DNA of 59,240 nt from Planctomycetota bacterium (GTDB taxonomy: Bacteria; Planctomycetota; Phycisphaerae; Phycisphaerales; SM1A02): NCBI GenBank assembly GCA_003671075.1, contig QWPT01000016.1:1-59240 (forward strand), given 5' to 3'. The number at the start of each line of letters is the position of its first letter. Within the stretch, counting starts at the first letter, position 1. Shown here in pieces: positions 8,199 through 19,197 of this stretch. Below the pieces are notes generated by a model, which worked only from the letters and a program-made list of their open reading frames with translations, was not told where the DNA came from and did not search any database. Made by a program: the position numbers and the translations under genes.

Positions 8199-11100
8199 AC
8201 CACCAATGTTGTTGAGCTGATCAACCAGACCCGGGAAGAGGATTTCCTCGTTCTCGCTCTGGATCACGATCTCGGGGCGCATGAGCATCACAAGCGTGAG
8301 CTCCTGCTGGCTGTCGATGCGGTTGGTGAAGAAGCGATTCACGATCGGGATCTTCGAGAGAACCGGAACGCCAGACTCGATCTCGACCTCGTCGAAGCGG
8401 CGCTGGCCGCCGAGGAGAATCGTGCCCCGGTCAGGAACGCTGACGGTGGTGCGGATCGCTTGGACCTGCATCTGCGGCAGCTGAATGGACGCTTCCGAAG
8501 TCGCGCCACGGCCGCCGGTCGTGCCCGTTCCACCAACGGCACCCGACACAGTGGACTCCTTGAAGCCCAACAGCGTGCTGGTGTCGAAGTGGACGGTCAT
8601 GGTGACATAGCGACGGTCGGCCGACACGACGCCCTCGATGTCGAGGACGAAGCCGTCTTGCACATAGCCCGGAACTGGCTGGAACGATGTGCTGGCATCA
8701 CCGACAACTGGGATGACATTCGAGATGTACGCAATCTGCTTGGCGATGGTGATGAACGAACGCTGTCCGTTCATCAGGGTCAAGCGCGGAGCGGTGAGAA
8801 CGACATTGCGCTGGTCGGCCTGGGTCGCCTTGATGAGAAGATCGACCTGAATGTCGTCCATGTAGCTGAAACCAGTGGTTGCAGCCGCAGCGCCGCTCAG
8901 CAGGATGCCCTGGCCGATGCCCGAGACCGCGCCGCCGGCGATGCCCTCGGTGATGCCACGCGAGTCCTGGGTGAAGCCAATTGGATCCCAGCCCTGACCG
9001 TTGCGGATCGGAGCGCCCGTCGGACCGTAGACATAGGTGATGTCCGTTCCATCGTCCGTCGGAACGCCGAATGGAGGAGCATCGGTGTTGCCGATCGAGT
9101 CGGTCGGACGACCAACTGGGCCGAAGATGACCGAGTCCTTGGCCTGACCCTTGGTCGGGCCGTTCTGGACGAAGAAATCGCTGAGGTTGAAGTTGGGATC
9201 GACCGCACGCGCCTGCTGGAACATGCCGTCGTTGGTGTTGAAGTAGAGGTCGAGGTCAACGCCGATCTGCTCGAACCAGTCGCTGGTCACGGCGATGACG
9301 CGAGTCTCGTAGTTGATTTGCAGCGCGCGGATTGCGCGGAGCTGAGTCAACAGACCCTCGATGTCGCGATGATTACGACCAGTGTTGGTGATGATCAGGT
9401 TGCCGTTGAGCTCCTGAATGCGACCGGTGTCGCCACCAGCGTCGCGCCAACCATCGGGATCGACCTGCTCCTGAATGATGTCGGTGATCTGCTGGATGAG
9501 CTCCTCGCGAGACTTGCGCTCGGGATCTTCGCCGGGGTCGCCGACCAAGCCGCCGCCGCCGCCGGAACCGCCACCAGAACCGCCGCCACCACCGCCGAAG
9601 CCACCACCACCGCCGCCACCGCCACCGCCGAAGCCTCCGCCACCACCGCCTGAACCGCCGCCACCGCCACCGCCCTGGCCGCCGCCCTGGCCCTGCGAAA
9701 GCGCAGCACCGAGGTTGAAGTCAGGAGCATTGTCGAAGTACGGAACCTCAAAGAGGAGGTCGCGGATGTCATAAACGATCGTCAGCGTCTTCTTGCGAAG
9801 CTGGTCAGGGCTGCTGATGACGACCACGCCGTCCTCAACCGCGTAATCGGGGCGCTCATTCTCGCCACCGAGCTGCTCCATCACGCGCTTCATAGCGACT
9901 TCGGCCGGAACATTGTCCAGCACCAAGGTCACGGTGTCTTCCGGACGGATTCCCATGCCCTCAAGGGCCTTCCAGTCGGGGTAGAACTCAACGCCGCTGA
10001 CCTGGTTCATGTAGCTGAAGACCTGGTCAAGCTGATTGGAGTTGAAGTTGACCGAAACCGCCTTCTGCAGCGCGGTCATCGCCTGGCGATTTGCCTTGCT
10101 CTCAACGAAGCCGCTCGCGCGGTCGCGCAGACGCATCTCGGAAAGCGCAGGCCAATCTTCGGGGTACTCGAGAAGGCTCGACACCGACTTCGGGCCGGGG
10201 CCCGACAGATTCGGAGTCGGTGGCACGGTTCGGTCCAGCGCCTCCTTGGAGAAGTTGGAATAGGCCTCGCCGCGGCGAACCTCGATGGCTGAGTAGGCGC
10301 GATAGAGCTCGCTGGCCTTCAGCATCTGGCGAAGCGTCTGCGCAGCCGGATTGTTCGGATCGAGGAAAAGGATCTCGTCGACGACCTGAATCGCCTCCGC
10401 ATACTTGAGCTCGAGCTGAAGCTGACGCACGCGCAGCAGGCGCTCGTTGATCGCCTTGGTGCGGCTCTCCGAGTCCATCTTCTGCTTCTCACGGGCGGAG
10501 TCCGATGCTTCGCGTCGCGCAGCGTCGGCCTTGGCCAACGCTGAACTCTGCTCGCCGACCTCGACCTGCTCGAGCAGGCGGTCAAGCTGGCCAACGAGCT
10601 CCTGATACTCGCCTCCCGGGAACACGGCCTTCTCGCGCTCAAGACGAATCTTGGCGGTCAGGGCCGTGCGCTTGGCGCCGATGTAGTCACCAGTGGTGAT
10701 GCCCTGGCTCGCGTTGATGATCGCAGCAGTGACCTCAACCTCAGTCTTCTGCTTACGCAGCGCGAGATCGGAACCAACATCGTTGATGAGCGAGCCTTGA
10801 TCGAGCGCAGCCTGCGAACGATTCATGCCCTTGGCAGCCTCGGCATCGCCGGGCGAAGCAGTGAGAACGGCCGACCAAAGGTCGATCGCCTGCTTCCACT
10901 CGCTGCGGCTCATCGCCTCGCGGGCGGCGTTGCGACCGGCCTCGATCGCTGCAGCTTTCGCAGCAGCTTCGGCAGCGGCCTTTTCAGCGGCGGCCTTCGC
11001 GGCCTTCTCGGCAAGATCGGCGGCGGCGGCCTTTTCCGCAGCAGCCTGCGCGGCGGCGGCCTTAGCTGCAGCCTGTGCGGCGGCGGCTTCAGCAGCAGCC

Positions 11101-11291
11101 TTCGCGACAGCGGCGGCGTCAGTTGGTGCGGGTTCGGTTGCGGGCGCATCCTGCGCGAGCGTGTTGTGCGAAGCCATCCAGGGCGTCGTTCCAACGAGTG
11201 CAACTGCGACGAAACTGGCAACAGTGCGAATCGCACGCTGGCCAGCAGTAGTCGTGATGAAGGTCGCCTCGGTCGTGGTGCTGCGCTGCAT
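8196..11291 (-). CDS. Secretin-family outer-membrane channel protein (type II/IV pilus-like)
   Basis: A 1031-residue secretin. A long signal peptide ends near residue 47 (LAQ). Residues about 59-120 are an Ala/Lys/Glu run resembling the TolA periplasmic helix. TPR-like segments follow (AIDLWSAVLTASPGD; AIQVVDEILFLDPNN), then N-domains, a glycine tract of about 45 residues (about 532-580), a further N-domain (LNGNLIITNTGRNHRDIEGL), and the secretin core with VPDRGTILLGGQ, GVPVLSKIPIVNRFF and ELTLVMLMRPEIV. It should form a multimeric outer-membrane pore for protein secretion or pilus passage. AGGAG lies 6 nt before the ATG. No other secretion or pilus genes are adjacent, so the system served is unknown. 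Confidence 0.9.
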   Translation of the reverse strand: MQRSTTTEATFITTTAGQRAIRTVASFVAVALVGTTPWMASHNTLAQDAPATEPAPTDAAAVAKAAAEAAAAQAAAKAAAAQAAAEKAAAADLAEKAAKAAAEKAAAEAAAKAAAIEAGRNAAREAMSRSEWKQAIDLWSAVLTASPGDAEAAKGMNRSQAALDQGSLINDVGSDLALRKQKTEVEVTAAIINASQGITTGDYIGAKRTALTAKIRLEREKAVFPGGEYQELVGQLDRLLEQVEVGEQSSALAKADAARREASDSAREKQKMDSESRTKAINERLLRVRQLQLELKYAEAIQVVDEILFLDPNNPAAQTLRQMLKASELYRAYSAIEVRRGEAYSNFSKEALDRTVPPTPNLSGPGPKSVSSLLEYPEDWPALSEMRLRDRASGFVESKANRQAMTALQKAVSVNFNSNQLDQVFSYMNQVSGVEFYPDWKALEGMGIRPEDTVTLVLDNVPAEVAMKRVMEQLGGENERPDYAVEDGVVVISSPDQLRKKTLTIVYDIRDLLFEVPYFDNAPDFNLGAALSQGQGGGQGGGGGGGSGGGGGGFGGGGGGGGGGFGGGGGGSGGGSGGGGGLVGDPGEDPERKSREELIQQITDIIQEQVDPDGWRDAGGDTGRIQELNGNLIITNTGRNHRDIEGLLTQLRAIRALQINYETRVIAVTSDWFEQIGVDLDLYFNTNDGMFQQARAVDPNFNLSDFFVQNGPTKGQAKDSVIFGPVGRPTDSIGNTDAPPFGVPTDDGTDITYVYGPTGAPIRNGQGWDPIGFTQDSRGITEGIAGGAVSGIGQGILLSGAAAATTGFSYMDDIQVDLLIKATQADQRNVVLTAPRLTLMNGQRSFITIAKQIAYISNVIPVVGDASTSFQPVPGYVQDGFVLDIEGVVSADRRYVTMTVHFDTSTLLGFKESTVSGAVGGTGTTGGRGATSEASIQLPQMQVQAIRTTVSVPDRGTILLGGQRRFDEVEIESGVPVLSKIPIVNRFFTNRIDSQQELTLVMLMRPEIVIQSENEEILFPGLVDQLNNIGG

Positions 11292-11636
11292 TCGTTACTC
11301 CTGAGTCGCCCCTGTGGATAAGGCGGGGCGAACTGCCTCTAGGTACGCACGCTCGGTCGCGGACATGCGCTGCTTTCTCTCGAAACAGCCAATGAAGCTT
11401 TCCGATCAACTCCGTGAAACATCCTCGTGGACGAAACTGCGGAGAGTAGGGCAAGGTACTAAGCACATTGCCTTCCCGCAAGCAGGTCGAGCCTTCTGAT
11501 GACGCGCTGATGGTGGGCGGGCTGCATGAATATTCATAACGCTCGACAGGCGATGGCGGCGAGGCACCGCCTGCAACCATCGGTTCCCTGCTGATCTACG
11601 GAATGCTGAAAAAAGATGGCAAAAGCACGCTTCCAG
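11292..11636. other. Intergenic region upstream of the secretin gene, downstream of carA
   Basis: About 345 bp with no convincing gene. It holds the secretin leader with its AGGAG site and a perfect 12-bp palindrome, ATGAATATTCAT (11526-11537), that could be an operator. A short GGCGG/CCGCC inverted repeat lies near 11553-11572 without a T-run. No terminator for carA is convincing. Confidence 0.5.
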
Positions 11637-12869
11637 TCAGACGGCGGCAACCGCTGCCTGCGCTCGCTCCATCTCCGCCGCACCGATGGGCATACGGCTC
11701 TGCATCATTTCGATGAAGACATCGAAGAGATACGCGGAGTCGTGCGGGCCAGGGCTGGCCTCGGGGTGGTACTGCACGCTGAAGATCGGCTTCGAAAGAT
11801 GGCGGAAGCCCGCCAGGGTGCCGTCGTTGAGATGCACATGGGTCGGCTCGCCCCCCACCGCACGCAGGCTGGTCTCGTCAACGCAAAAACCGTGATTCTG
11901 GCTGGTGATCTCGATTCTGCCAGTCAACAGGTTACGCACAGGCTGGTTCGCGCCTCGGTGACCGAACTTGAGTTTCCAGGTCGAAGCGCCGAGCGCGAGG
12001 GCAAGAAGTTGGTGTCCCAAACAAATGCCGAAAGTCGGTACTTCGCCAGCGATCTCGCGCAAAGTCTCGATGACCGTCCGCACAACCGCTGGGTCGCCGG
12101 GGCCGTTGGAGACAAAGAGGCCATCGACCTTGAGCGCGCGAATCTCTGCGGCGGAAACGCTGTGCGGCAAGAAATGGACATCGCAATTGCGCTCGACCAA
12201 ATGGCGATAGATGTTGCGCTTGGCGCCGCAGTCGATCGCCGCCACTCGAAATCGCGCACCAGCCGGGCGACCCGTGGGCGACGGCTTGGACTCGAAGAAG
12301 AGCCCGCTGCGCGGAGCCCACTCGCCCAACGCCTCTTCGTAAGTGCCGCCGCAACGGGGGCTGACCGTGGCGGCGAGATTCGCGCCCGCCATCGAAGGAA
12401 TGGCGCGCGCGCGTGCCACCAAGTCTGCATCACGCGCATCCGCGAGAGAAACCGATGAAATCACGCCGCGCATTGCGCCGCCCATGCGCAGACGACGCAC
12501 GAGCGCGCGCGTGTCGATGCCTTCAATCGCAGGAATTCCTGCATCTGCAAGCCAATCGCTGAGGGTGCGCGTCGACCGTTGGTTCGAGACGATGGAGGAG
12601 AGTTCGCGCGCCACGAAGCCAGCCACGCACGGCGACGCGCTCTCGATGTCCTCAGGCGCAACGCCGTAGTTACCGATTTGCGTCGCGGTCATCGTGAGGA
12701 TCTGCCCGGTATAGGACAGGTCGGTGAGCGCTTCCTGATAGCCGCACATCGCGGTGTTAAACACGACTTCACCCGCGCCTTCGCAGTTCTGCAGCGAACC
12801 ACCGAACGCGCGGCCGTGGAAGACCGTCCCGTCCTCAAGGGCGAGGCGTGCCAATTTCGTCGTGGGCAT
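11637..12869 (-). CDS. carA: Carbamoyl-phosphate synthase small (glutaminase) subunit
   Basis: A 410-residue protein that hydrolyses glutamine and passes ammonia to the large subunit (CarB, not in this window) for pyrimidine and arginine synthesis. The N-terminal CPSase small domain begins LALEDGTVFHGRAFG and contains GYQEALTDLSYTGQIL. The C-terminal class I glutamine amidotransferase has the nucleophile in FGICLGHQLLA and the His/Glu pair in SVQYHPEASPGPHDS. The frame is open further upstream to 13601, but that part overlaps the opposite-strand PSD1 gene and lacks homology. The ATG at 12869 fits the family start. A TAGACT hexamer ends 8 nt before it, so the transcript may be nearly leaderless. 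Confidence 0.95.
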   Translation of the reverse strand: MPTTKLARLALEDGTVFHGRAFGGSLQNCEGAGEVVFNTAMCGYQEALTDLSYTGQILTMTATQIGNYGVAPEDIESASPCVAGFVARELSSIVSNQRSTRTLSDWLADAGIPAIEGIDTRALVRRLRMGGAMRGVISSVSLADARDADLVARARAIPSMAGANLAATVSPRCGGTYEEALGEWAPRSGLFFESKPSPTGRPAGARFRVAAIDCGAKRNIYRHLVERNCDVHFLPHSVSAAEIRALKVDGLFVSNGPGDPAVVRTVIETLREIAGEVPTFGICLGHQLLALALGASTWKLKFGHRGANQPVRNLLTGRIEITSQNHGFCVDETSLRAVGGEPTHVHLNDGTLAGFRHLSKPIFSVQYHPEASPGPHDSAYLFDVFIEMMQSRMPIGAAEMERAQAAVAAV

Positions 12870-12877
12870 AGTCCCGC

Positions 12878-12883
12878 AGTCTA
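12878..12883 (-). promoter_or_regulatory. Candidate -10 element (TAGACT) for carA
   Basis: TAGACT on the minus strand ends 8 nt before the carA ATG and no Shine-Dalgarno is present. It shares a 45-bp divergent gap with the PSD1 promoter. No good -35 is visible. Confidence 0.4.
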
Positions 12884-12902
12884 GTACAAGGTCGGCGCAA
12901 GG

Positions 12903-12908
12903 TACATT
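12903..12908 (+). promoter_or_regulatory. Candidate -10 element (TACATT) for a leaderless PSD1 transcript
   Basis: TACATT is followed by exactly 6 nt and then the GTG start at 12915, which would place +1 on the first base of the start codon. No Shine-Dalgarno is present. Confidence 0.5.
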
Positions 12909-12914
12909 CGCTTC

Positions 12915-16025
<3,111 letters not shown>

Positions 16026-16046
16026 GCACCGAATCTACTGCCAAAC

Positions 16047-17519
16047 ATGCCTAATTCACGCAACATTCCTACCTACGACGAGCTCATGCGCCTTTCGCGT
16101 CGGCACTTTCTCGGCGCGTCGGCGTTGGGAATTGGCGCGCTCGCGCTTGGTGAAATCACGGCAGGCGCCAACGCCGCACAAGCCTCGTCGCCGCGGCTCG
16201 CCGCACCGCACTTTCCCGCGAAGGCCAAGCGCGTCATCTATCTCTTCCAATCGGGCGGGCCGTCGCATCTCGAGACGCTCGACCCGAAACCGAAGCTGCG
16301 CGAGATGCACGGTCAGCCGCTGCCCGACAGCGTGCGCGCCGGCCAGCGATTGACGGGAATGAGCGGATATCAAGCGATTTTGCCCATCGCCGGCTCGTTC
16401 ACTGGATTCAAAAAACACGGTCGCGCCGGCATTGAACTCAGCGACATTCTTCCGCACACCGCAAAGATCGCCGACGATATTTGCGTGGTGCGCACCATGC
16501 ACACCGAGGCGATCAACCACGATCCCGCGATCACTTTTTTCTGCTCGGGCAACCAGATCGCCGGTCGCCCGTCGATGGGCGCGTGGATGAGCTACGGCCT
16601 TGGCACCATGAACAAGGACCTGCCGTCGTTCATCGTGCTCGTGTCGAAGGACGCGTCGCGCGATCAGCCGTTGTACGCGCGGCTGTGGGGCTCGGGCTTC
16701 CTTCCGAGCGAACATCAAGGAGTGCAGTTTCGCGCGGGAAAAGAGCCAGTTTTGGCTCTCGCCAATCCCGAAGGCGTTTCGCCACACGCGCGCCGTGCGA
16801 TGCTCGACACCCTTGCACAACTCTCGCGCGACGCGCTCGCGCATGAAGGCGACGCGGAGATCGACGCTCGCCTCGCGCAAGCAGAGATGGCCTATCGCAT
16901 GCAGGCAAGCGTGCCAGAAGCCAGCGATTTCACGGGCGAAACCGACGAAACCTTCGACCTCTACGGCCCGAGCGCGCGTGAACCCGGCACCTTCGCCGCC
17001 AACTGCCTACTCGCGCGCCGCCTCGTCGAACGCGGCGTTCGCTTCGTACAACTCTTTCATCAGGGTTGGGATCAGCACGGCGGATTGCCGGGCGGCATCT
17101 CGCGCCAGTGCCAGCAAACTGATCAGCCATCCGCCGCGCTGGTGATGGATCTCAAGCGCCGCGGGCTGCTCGAGGACACGCTGGTGATCTGGGGCGGCGA
17201 GTTCGGGCGCACCGCGTATTGCCAGGGCAAGATGACCGCCGACGACTATGGCCGCGATCATCACCCGCGCTGCTTCTCGATTTGGATGGCGGGCGGCGGG
17301 GTGAAGGCGGGGCATGTGCACGGAGCGACCGATGATTTCGGCTACAGCGTCCTCGACGGCGGGGTGCATGTGCACGATCTGCACGCGACGATTCTGCGGC
17401 TTCTCGGCGTCGATCATGAGCGACTGACCTATCGCTACCAGGGTCGGCATCACCGATTGACGGATGTTGCGGGGCGTGTCGTCGATGAACTTCTCGCCAA
17501 CCCCATCACACGCCCATGA
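16047..17519 (+). CDS. DUF1501 domain protein with Tat signal
   Basis: A 490-residue member of the sulfatase-like DUF1501 family. The N-terminus carries a twin-arginine export signal (SRRHFLGASALGIGALALG) preceded by a short n-region, so I keep the ATG at 16047; an internal ATG at 16086 is possible. Family features include VIYLFQSGGPSHLETLDPKP near the N-terminus, the central DICVVRTMHTEAINHDPA, and the C-terminal GGEFGRTAYCQGKMTADDYG and DHHPRCFSIWMAGGGVK. It likely acts in the periplasm with the PSD1 protein. Its last 89+ bp are duplicated at 18793, and its stop codon opens an 11-bp TGA repeat array. Confidence 0.92.
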   Translation: MPNSRNIPTYDELMRLSRRHFLGASALGIGALALGEITAGANAAQASSPRLAAPHFPAKAKRVIYLFQSGGPSHLETLDPKPKLREMHGQPLPDSVRAGQRLTGMSGYQAILPIAGSFTGFKKHGRAGIELSDILPHTAKIADDICVVRTMHTEAINHDPAITFFCSGNQIAGRPSMGAWMSYGLGTMNKDLPSFIVLVSKDASRDQPLYARLWGSGFLPSEHQGVQFRAGKEPVLALANPEGVSPHARRAMLDTLAQLSRDALAHEGDAEIDARLAQAEMAYRMQASVPEASDFTGETDETFDLYGPSAREPGTFAANCLLARRLVERGVRFVQLFHQGWDQHGGLPGGISRQCQQTDQPSAALVMDLKRRGLLEDTLVIWGGEFGRTAYCQGKMTADDYGRDHHPRCFSIWMAGGGVKAGHVHGATDDFGYSVLDGGVHVHDLHATILRLLGVDHERLTYRYQGRHHRLTDVAGRVVDELLANPITRP

Positions 17520-17552
17520 TGCGCCCATGATGCGCCCATGATGCGCCCATGA
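17517..17552 (+). repeat. Stop-anchored 11-bp tandem repeat (TGATGCGCCCA)
   Basis: The DUF1501 stop TGA at 17517 is followed by TGAs at 17528, 17539 and 17550, each 11 nt apart, in perfect TGATGCGCCCA units. The preceding 11 nt (17506-17516) resemble the same unit. All three reading frames receive a stop within the array, as in the array behind the secretin gene. Confidence 0.92.
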
Positions 17553-17598
17553 TGCGGATCGGATTCGACTGGACCATCGAGCCTTGGACGAAGCGGCT

Positions 17599-18177
17599 TC
17601 ACTCTGCAATAAGCCGCTTGCATAGGCAGAAAAACTGCGTCTTGCCGCCGTTGGGAAGCGTGACCGGAGTCAGGCTGCAGATCGGAAAGTCAGCCGGACA
17701 GCCGCCCGAGCACGACAGCGAAATCAATCCGCTCCCATTCACCTCAGCGTGCAGTTGGCACTCCGATGCGGAGGGATCCGCCTCGAGCCAGGAGTCGACC
17801 GTCCCAGTCGGCCCAAGCACGATCTCCTGCAAATACATGCTCGTCCACGGAAGGTCCTCCACCGTCGACAACTGGATGGACACCGAATGCAGCCCCATTT
17901 TTGCGTCGAATGCGATGCTGGTCACCGCGAATCGATCAGAGATCATCAAGATGTCTTGCTGAGTCTCGGCCGACATTGGCGGAAACTCCACTACGCCATC
18001 TTGAATACTCACGTCGTCGACGATCGCCATCGCAGCCCGAGGGGAACCCTGCTGGAGCTTCGAGTCCGCGATACCGCTGCCCGCACAACCACCGAGCAAC
18101 GCGGCCGAAAGCATTGCGCAATTCCTCCAAACCCGAAAAACCTGGTGAGTGGCTGGCTGTCGATGGGTGAGTGACAT
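17599..18177 (-). CDS. Putative lipoprotein, function unknown
   Basis: A 192-residue protein starting at the ATG at 18177, which has AAAGGAG 8 nt upstream. The N-terminal segment ends in a lipobox (AALLGGCAGS), so it is probably a lipoprotein. The mature part is acidic and shows no family I recognise. The C-terminus has a cluster of six cysteines (SCSGGCPADFPIC, then FFCLCKRL) that may form disulfides or bind metal. The longer open frame back to 18423 is low in GC and not protein-like. It lies antisense between DUF1501 and the PriA fragment and has no counterpart in the second copy of that gap, so it looks like an insertion. Confidence 0.6.
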   Translation of the reverse strand: MSLTHRQPATHQVFRVWRNCAMLSAALLGGCAGSGIADSKLQQGSPRAAMAIVDDVSIQDGVVEFPPMSAETQQDILMISDRFAVTSIAFDAKMGLHSVSIQLSTVEDLPWTSMYLQEIVLGPTGTVDSWLEADPSASECQLHAEVNGSGLISLSCSGGCPADFPICSLTPVTLPNGGKTQFFCLCKRLIAE

Positions 18178-18455
18178 GCTACGAACTCCTTTGTGGCTGA
18201 GGATTTTATTTGCGGATGAGTGAGACACCTGCCTCGCAGGATGACAAATCCGATGTGATCTTTCAATGGCCTTATGACGAATCCTGTAATACAAAAATCT
18301 TAGGGAGCAGTTTGATCGGCTGCCGATGCCGGCGGACATGCCGAAAATGGCGTCGCTAAAAACCGTCCGTCCACCAGTCAACTCGCCGTGAAGTTCCGCC
18401 TTTGGGGGCAATGTGCACGGCACCTGCCAGGCACCGTTCGGTAGGCTGCGTTGTC
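18178..18455. other. AT-richer region upstream of the lipoprotein gene and of the PriA fragment
   Basis: About 280 bp visibly lower in GC than its surroundings. On the minus strand it has TAAAAT near the lipoprotein start, a possible -10. On the plus strand it holds GGCACCTGCCAGGCACC (18419-18435), related to the larger inverted-repeat element at 18987-19129, and TAGGCT 8 nt before the PriA-fragment GTG. No gene seen. Confidence 0.5.
18419..18435. repeat. Single GGCACC-type repeat unit
   Basis: Contains two GGCACC half-sites and a GCC-A-GGC core, and lies at the same place relative to the PriA-fragment start as the larger repeat element lies relative to full-length priA. Confidence 0.6.
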
Positions 18456-18815
18456 GTGTCGCTCTTCACGACCAACATCGTCACCGAAGGACTGCCGCTC
18501 GTCGCCGTCGAGCGCGCGGTTGATCGAAGTCCCGAGGGACTGACCTACGCACTGCCCACGGCGCTGGCCCATCTTCCTGATGGCGCGCGCATTGAGGTTC
18601 CACTGGGTCGCGGAGAAACACCAACCGCTGGTTGGATTGTTCGTCGTGTCGCAGCGACTGAAGACATCGGCATCGCGCGCGAGAAGATCAAACCGATCCT
18701 TGGGCAAGATCCTTCCTTGGCCGTGCTCCCCAACGAGCTCATGCAGTTTGCGCGCTGGATCAGCGCCTACTACGCCTGCCCAATTGGAATGACATGTGCA
18801 CGGAGCGACCGATGA
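18456..18815 (+). pseudogene. Free-standing PriA N-terminal fragment (3' DNA-binding domain), 119 aa ORF
   Basis: From the GTG at 18456 the first 112 codons encode a protein clearly homologous to the N-terminus of the PriA at 19198 (shared [66 protein letters not shown]). Homology stops at 18792; seven unrelated residues and a stop follow. The retained part matches the 3'BD domain that in E. coli PriA binds the 3' end of the nascent leading strand; helicase and zinc regions are missing. The frame is intact and most differences from full-length priA are synonymous, so it is not a freshly decayed copy. It may be a remnant or an expressed small protein. Confidence 0.8.
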
Positions 18816-18981
18816 TTTCGGCTACAGCGTCCTCGATGGCGGGGTGCATGTGCACGATCTGCACGCGACGATTCTGCGGCTGATGGGCGTCGACCACGAG
18901 CGGCTGACCTACCAGTACCAAGGTCGCCACTATCGGCTCACTGACGTTGCGGGCGAAGTGATACCCGGCCTCCTCGCCTAA
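18793..18981 (+). pseudogene. Truncated second copy of the DUF1501 C-terminus
   Basis: Begins abruptly at 18793 in the middle of a gene and encodes the last 62 or so residues of a DUF1501 protein ([20 protein letters not shown] to [12 protein letters not shown], stop TAA at 18979). The first 89 bp (18793-18881) match 17313-17401 with a single difference; the next 100 bp differ at many, mostly synonymous, positions. It is out of frame with the PriA fragment before it. No start, signal or catalytic region is present, so it should not be functional on its own. Confidence 0.88.
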
Positions 18982-18986
18982 CCCAT

Positions 18987-19129
18987 CGGTGCCAGGCACC
19001 AACCTGGCACCAACCAGGCACCAACCAGGCCGTGCGTGGCACCCGTAAGCATTTGCCCAGAAAGATCTTCGAGAAGGATGCTCGTGCCAGGCTCGTGCCA
19101 GGTTGGTGCCAGGTTGGTGCCAGGCACCG
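18987..19129. repeat. REPIN-like inverted-repeat element built from GGTGCC/GGCACC units
   Basis: The left arm starts CGGTGCCAGGCACC and continues with GGCACCAACCT/A units spaced 11 bp apart. The right arm ends with GTGCCAGGTTG units, also 11 bp apart, and closes with GCCAGGCACCG. The arms are near-perfect reverse complements over about 35 bp and enclose about 70 bp that also has partial internal complementarity. No transposase is nearby. It resembles repetitive extragenic palindromes mobilised by REP-associated tyrosine transposases, but that is inference. Confidence 0.7.
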
Positions 19130-19182
19130 TCGGGTCGCGTCGGGTCACATGGCGATTGGTGTCTGGCCTCTTCACCAATGGG

Positions 19183-19188
19183 TAGGCT
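19183..19188 (+). promoter_or_regulatory. Candidate -10 element (TAGGCT) for priA
   Basis: TAGGCT lies 9 nt before the priA GTG; the same hexamer lies 8 nt before the GTG of the PriA fragment (18442-18447). Neither start has a Shine-Dalgarno. Conserved between two diverged copies, which supports function. Confidence 0.45.
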
Positions 19189-19197
19189 GCGCGCCGC

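Noticed and set aside
11553-11572. Terminator for carA
   Set aside because: The GGCGG/CCGCC stem is only 5 bp and has no T-run.
18456-18981. A simple recent tandem duplication of DUF1501-priA
   Set aside because: The order fits, but the copies differ by many synonymous changes with intact frames and one copy lacks the lipoprotein gene; a recent duplication would be near identical throughout.
18987-19129. Insertion sequence ends
   Set aside because: No transposase, no target-site duplication visible and the internal sequence is too short; a palindromic repeat element fits better.
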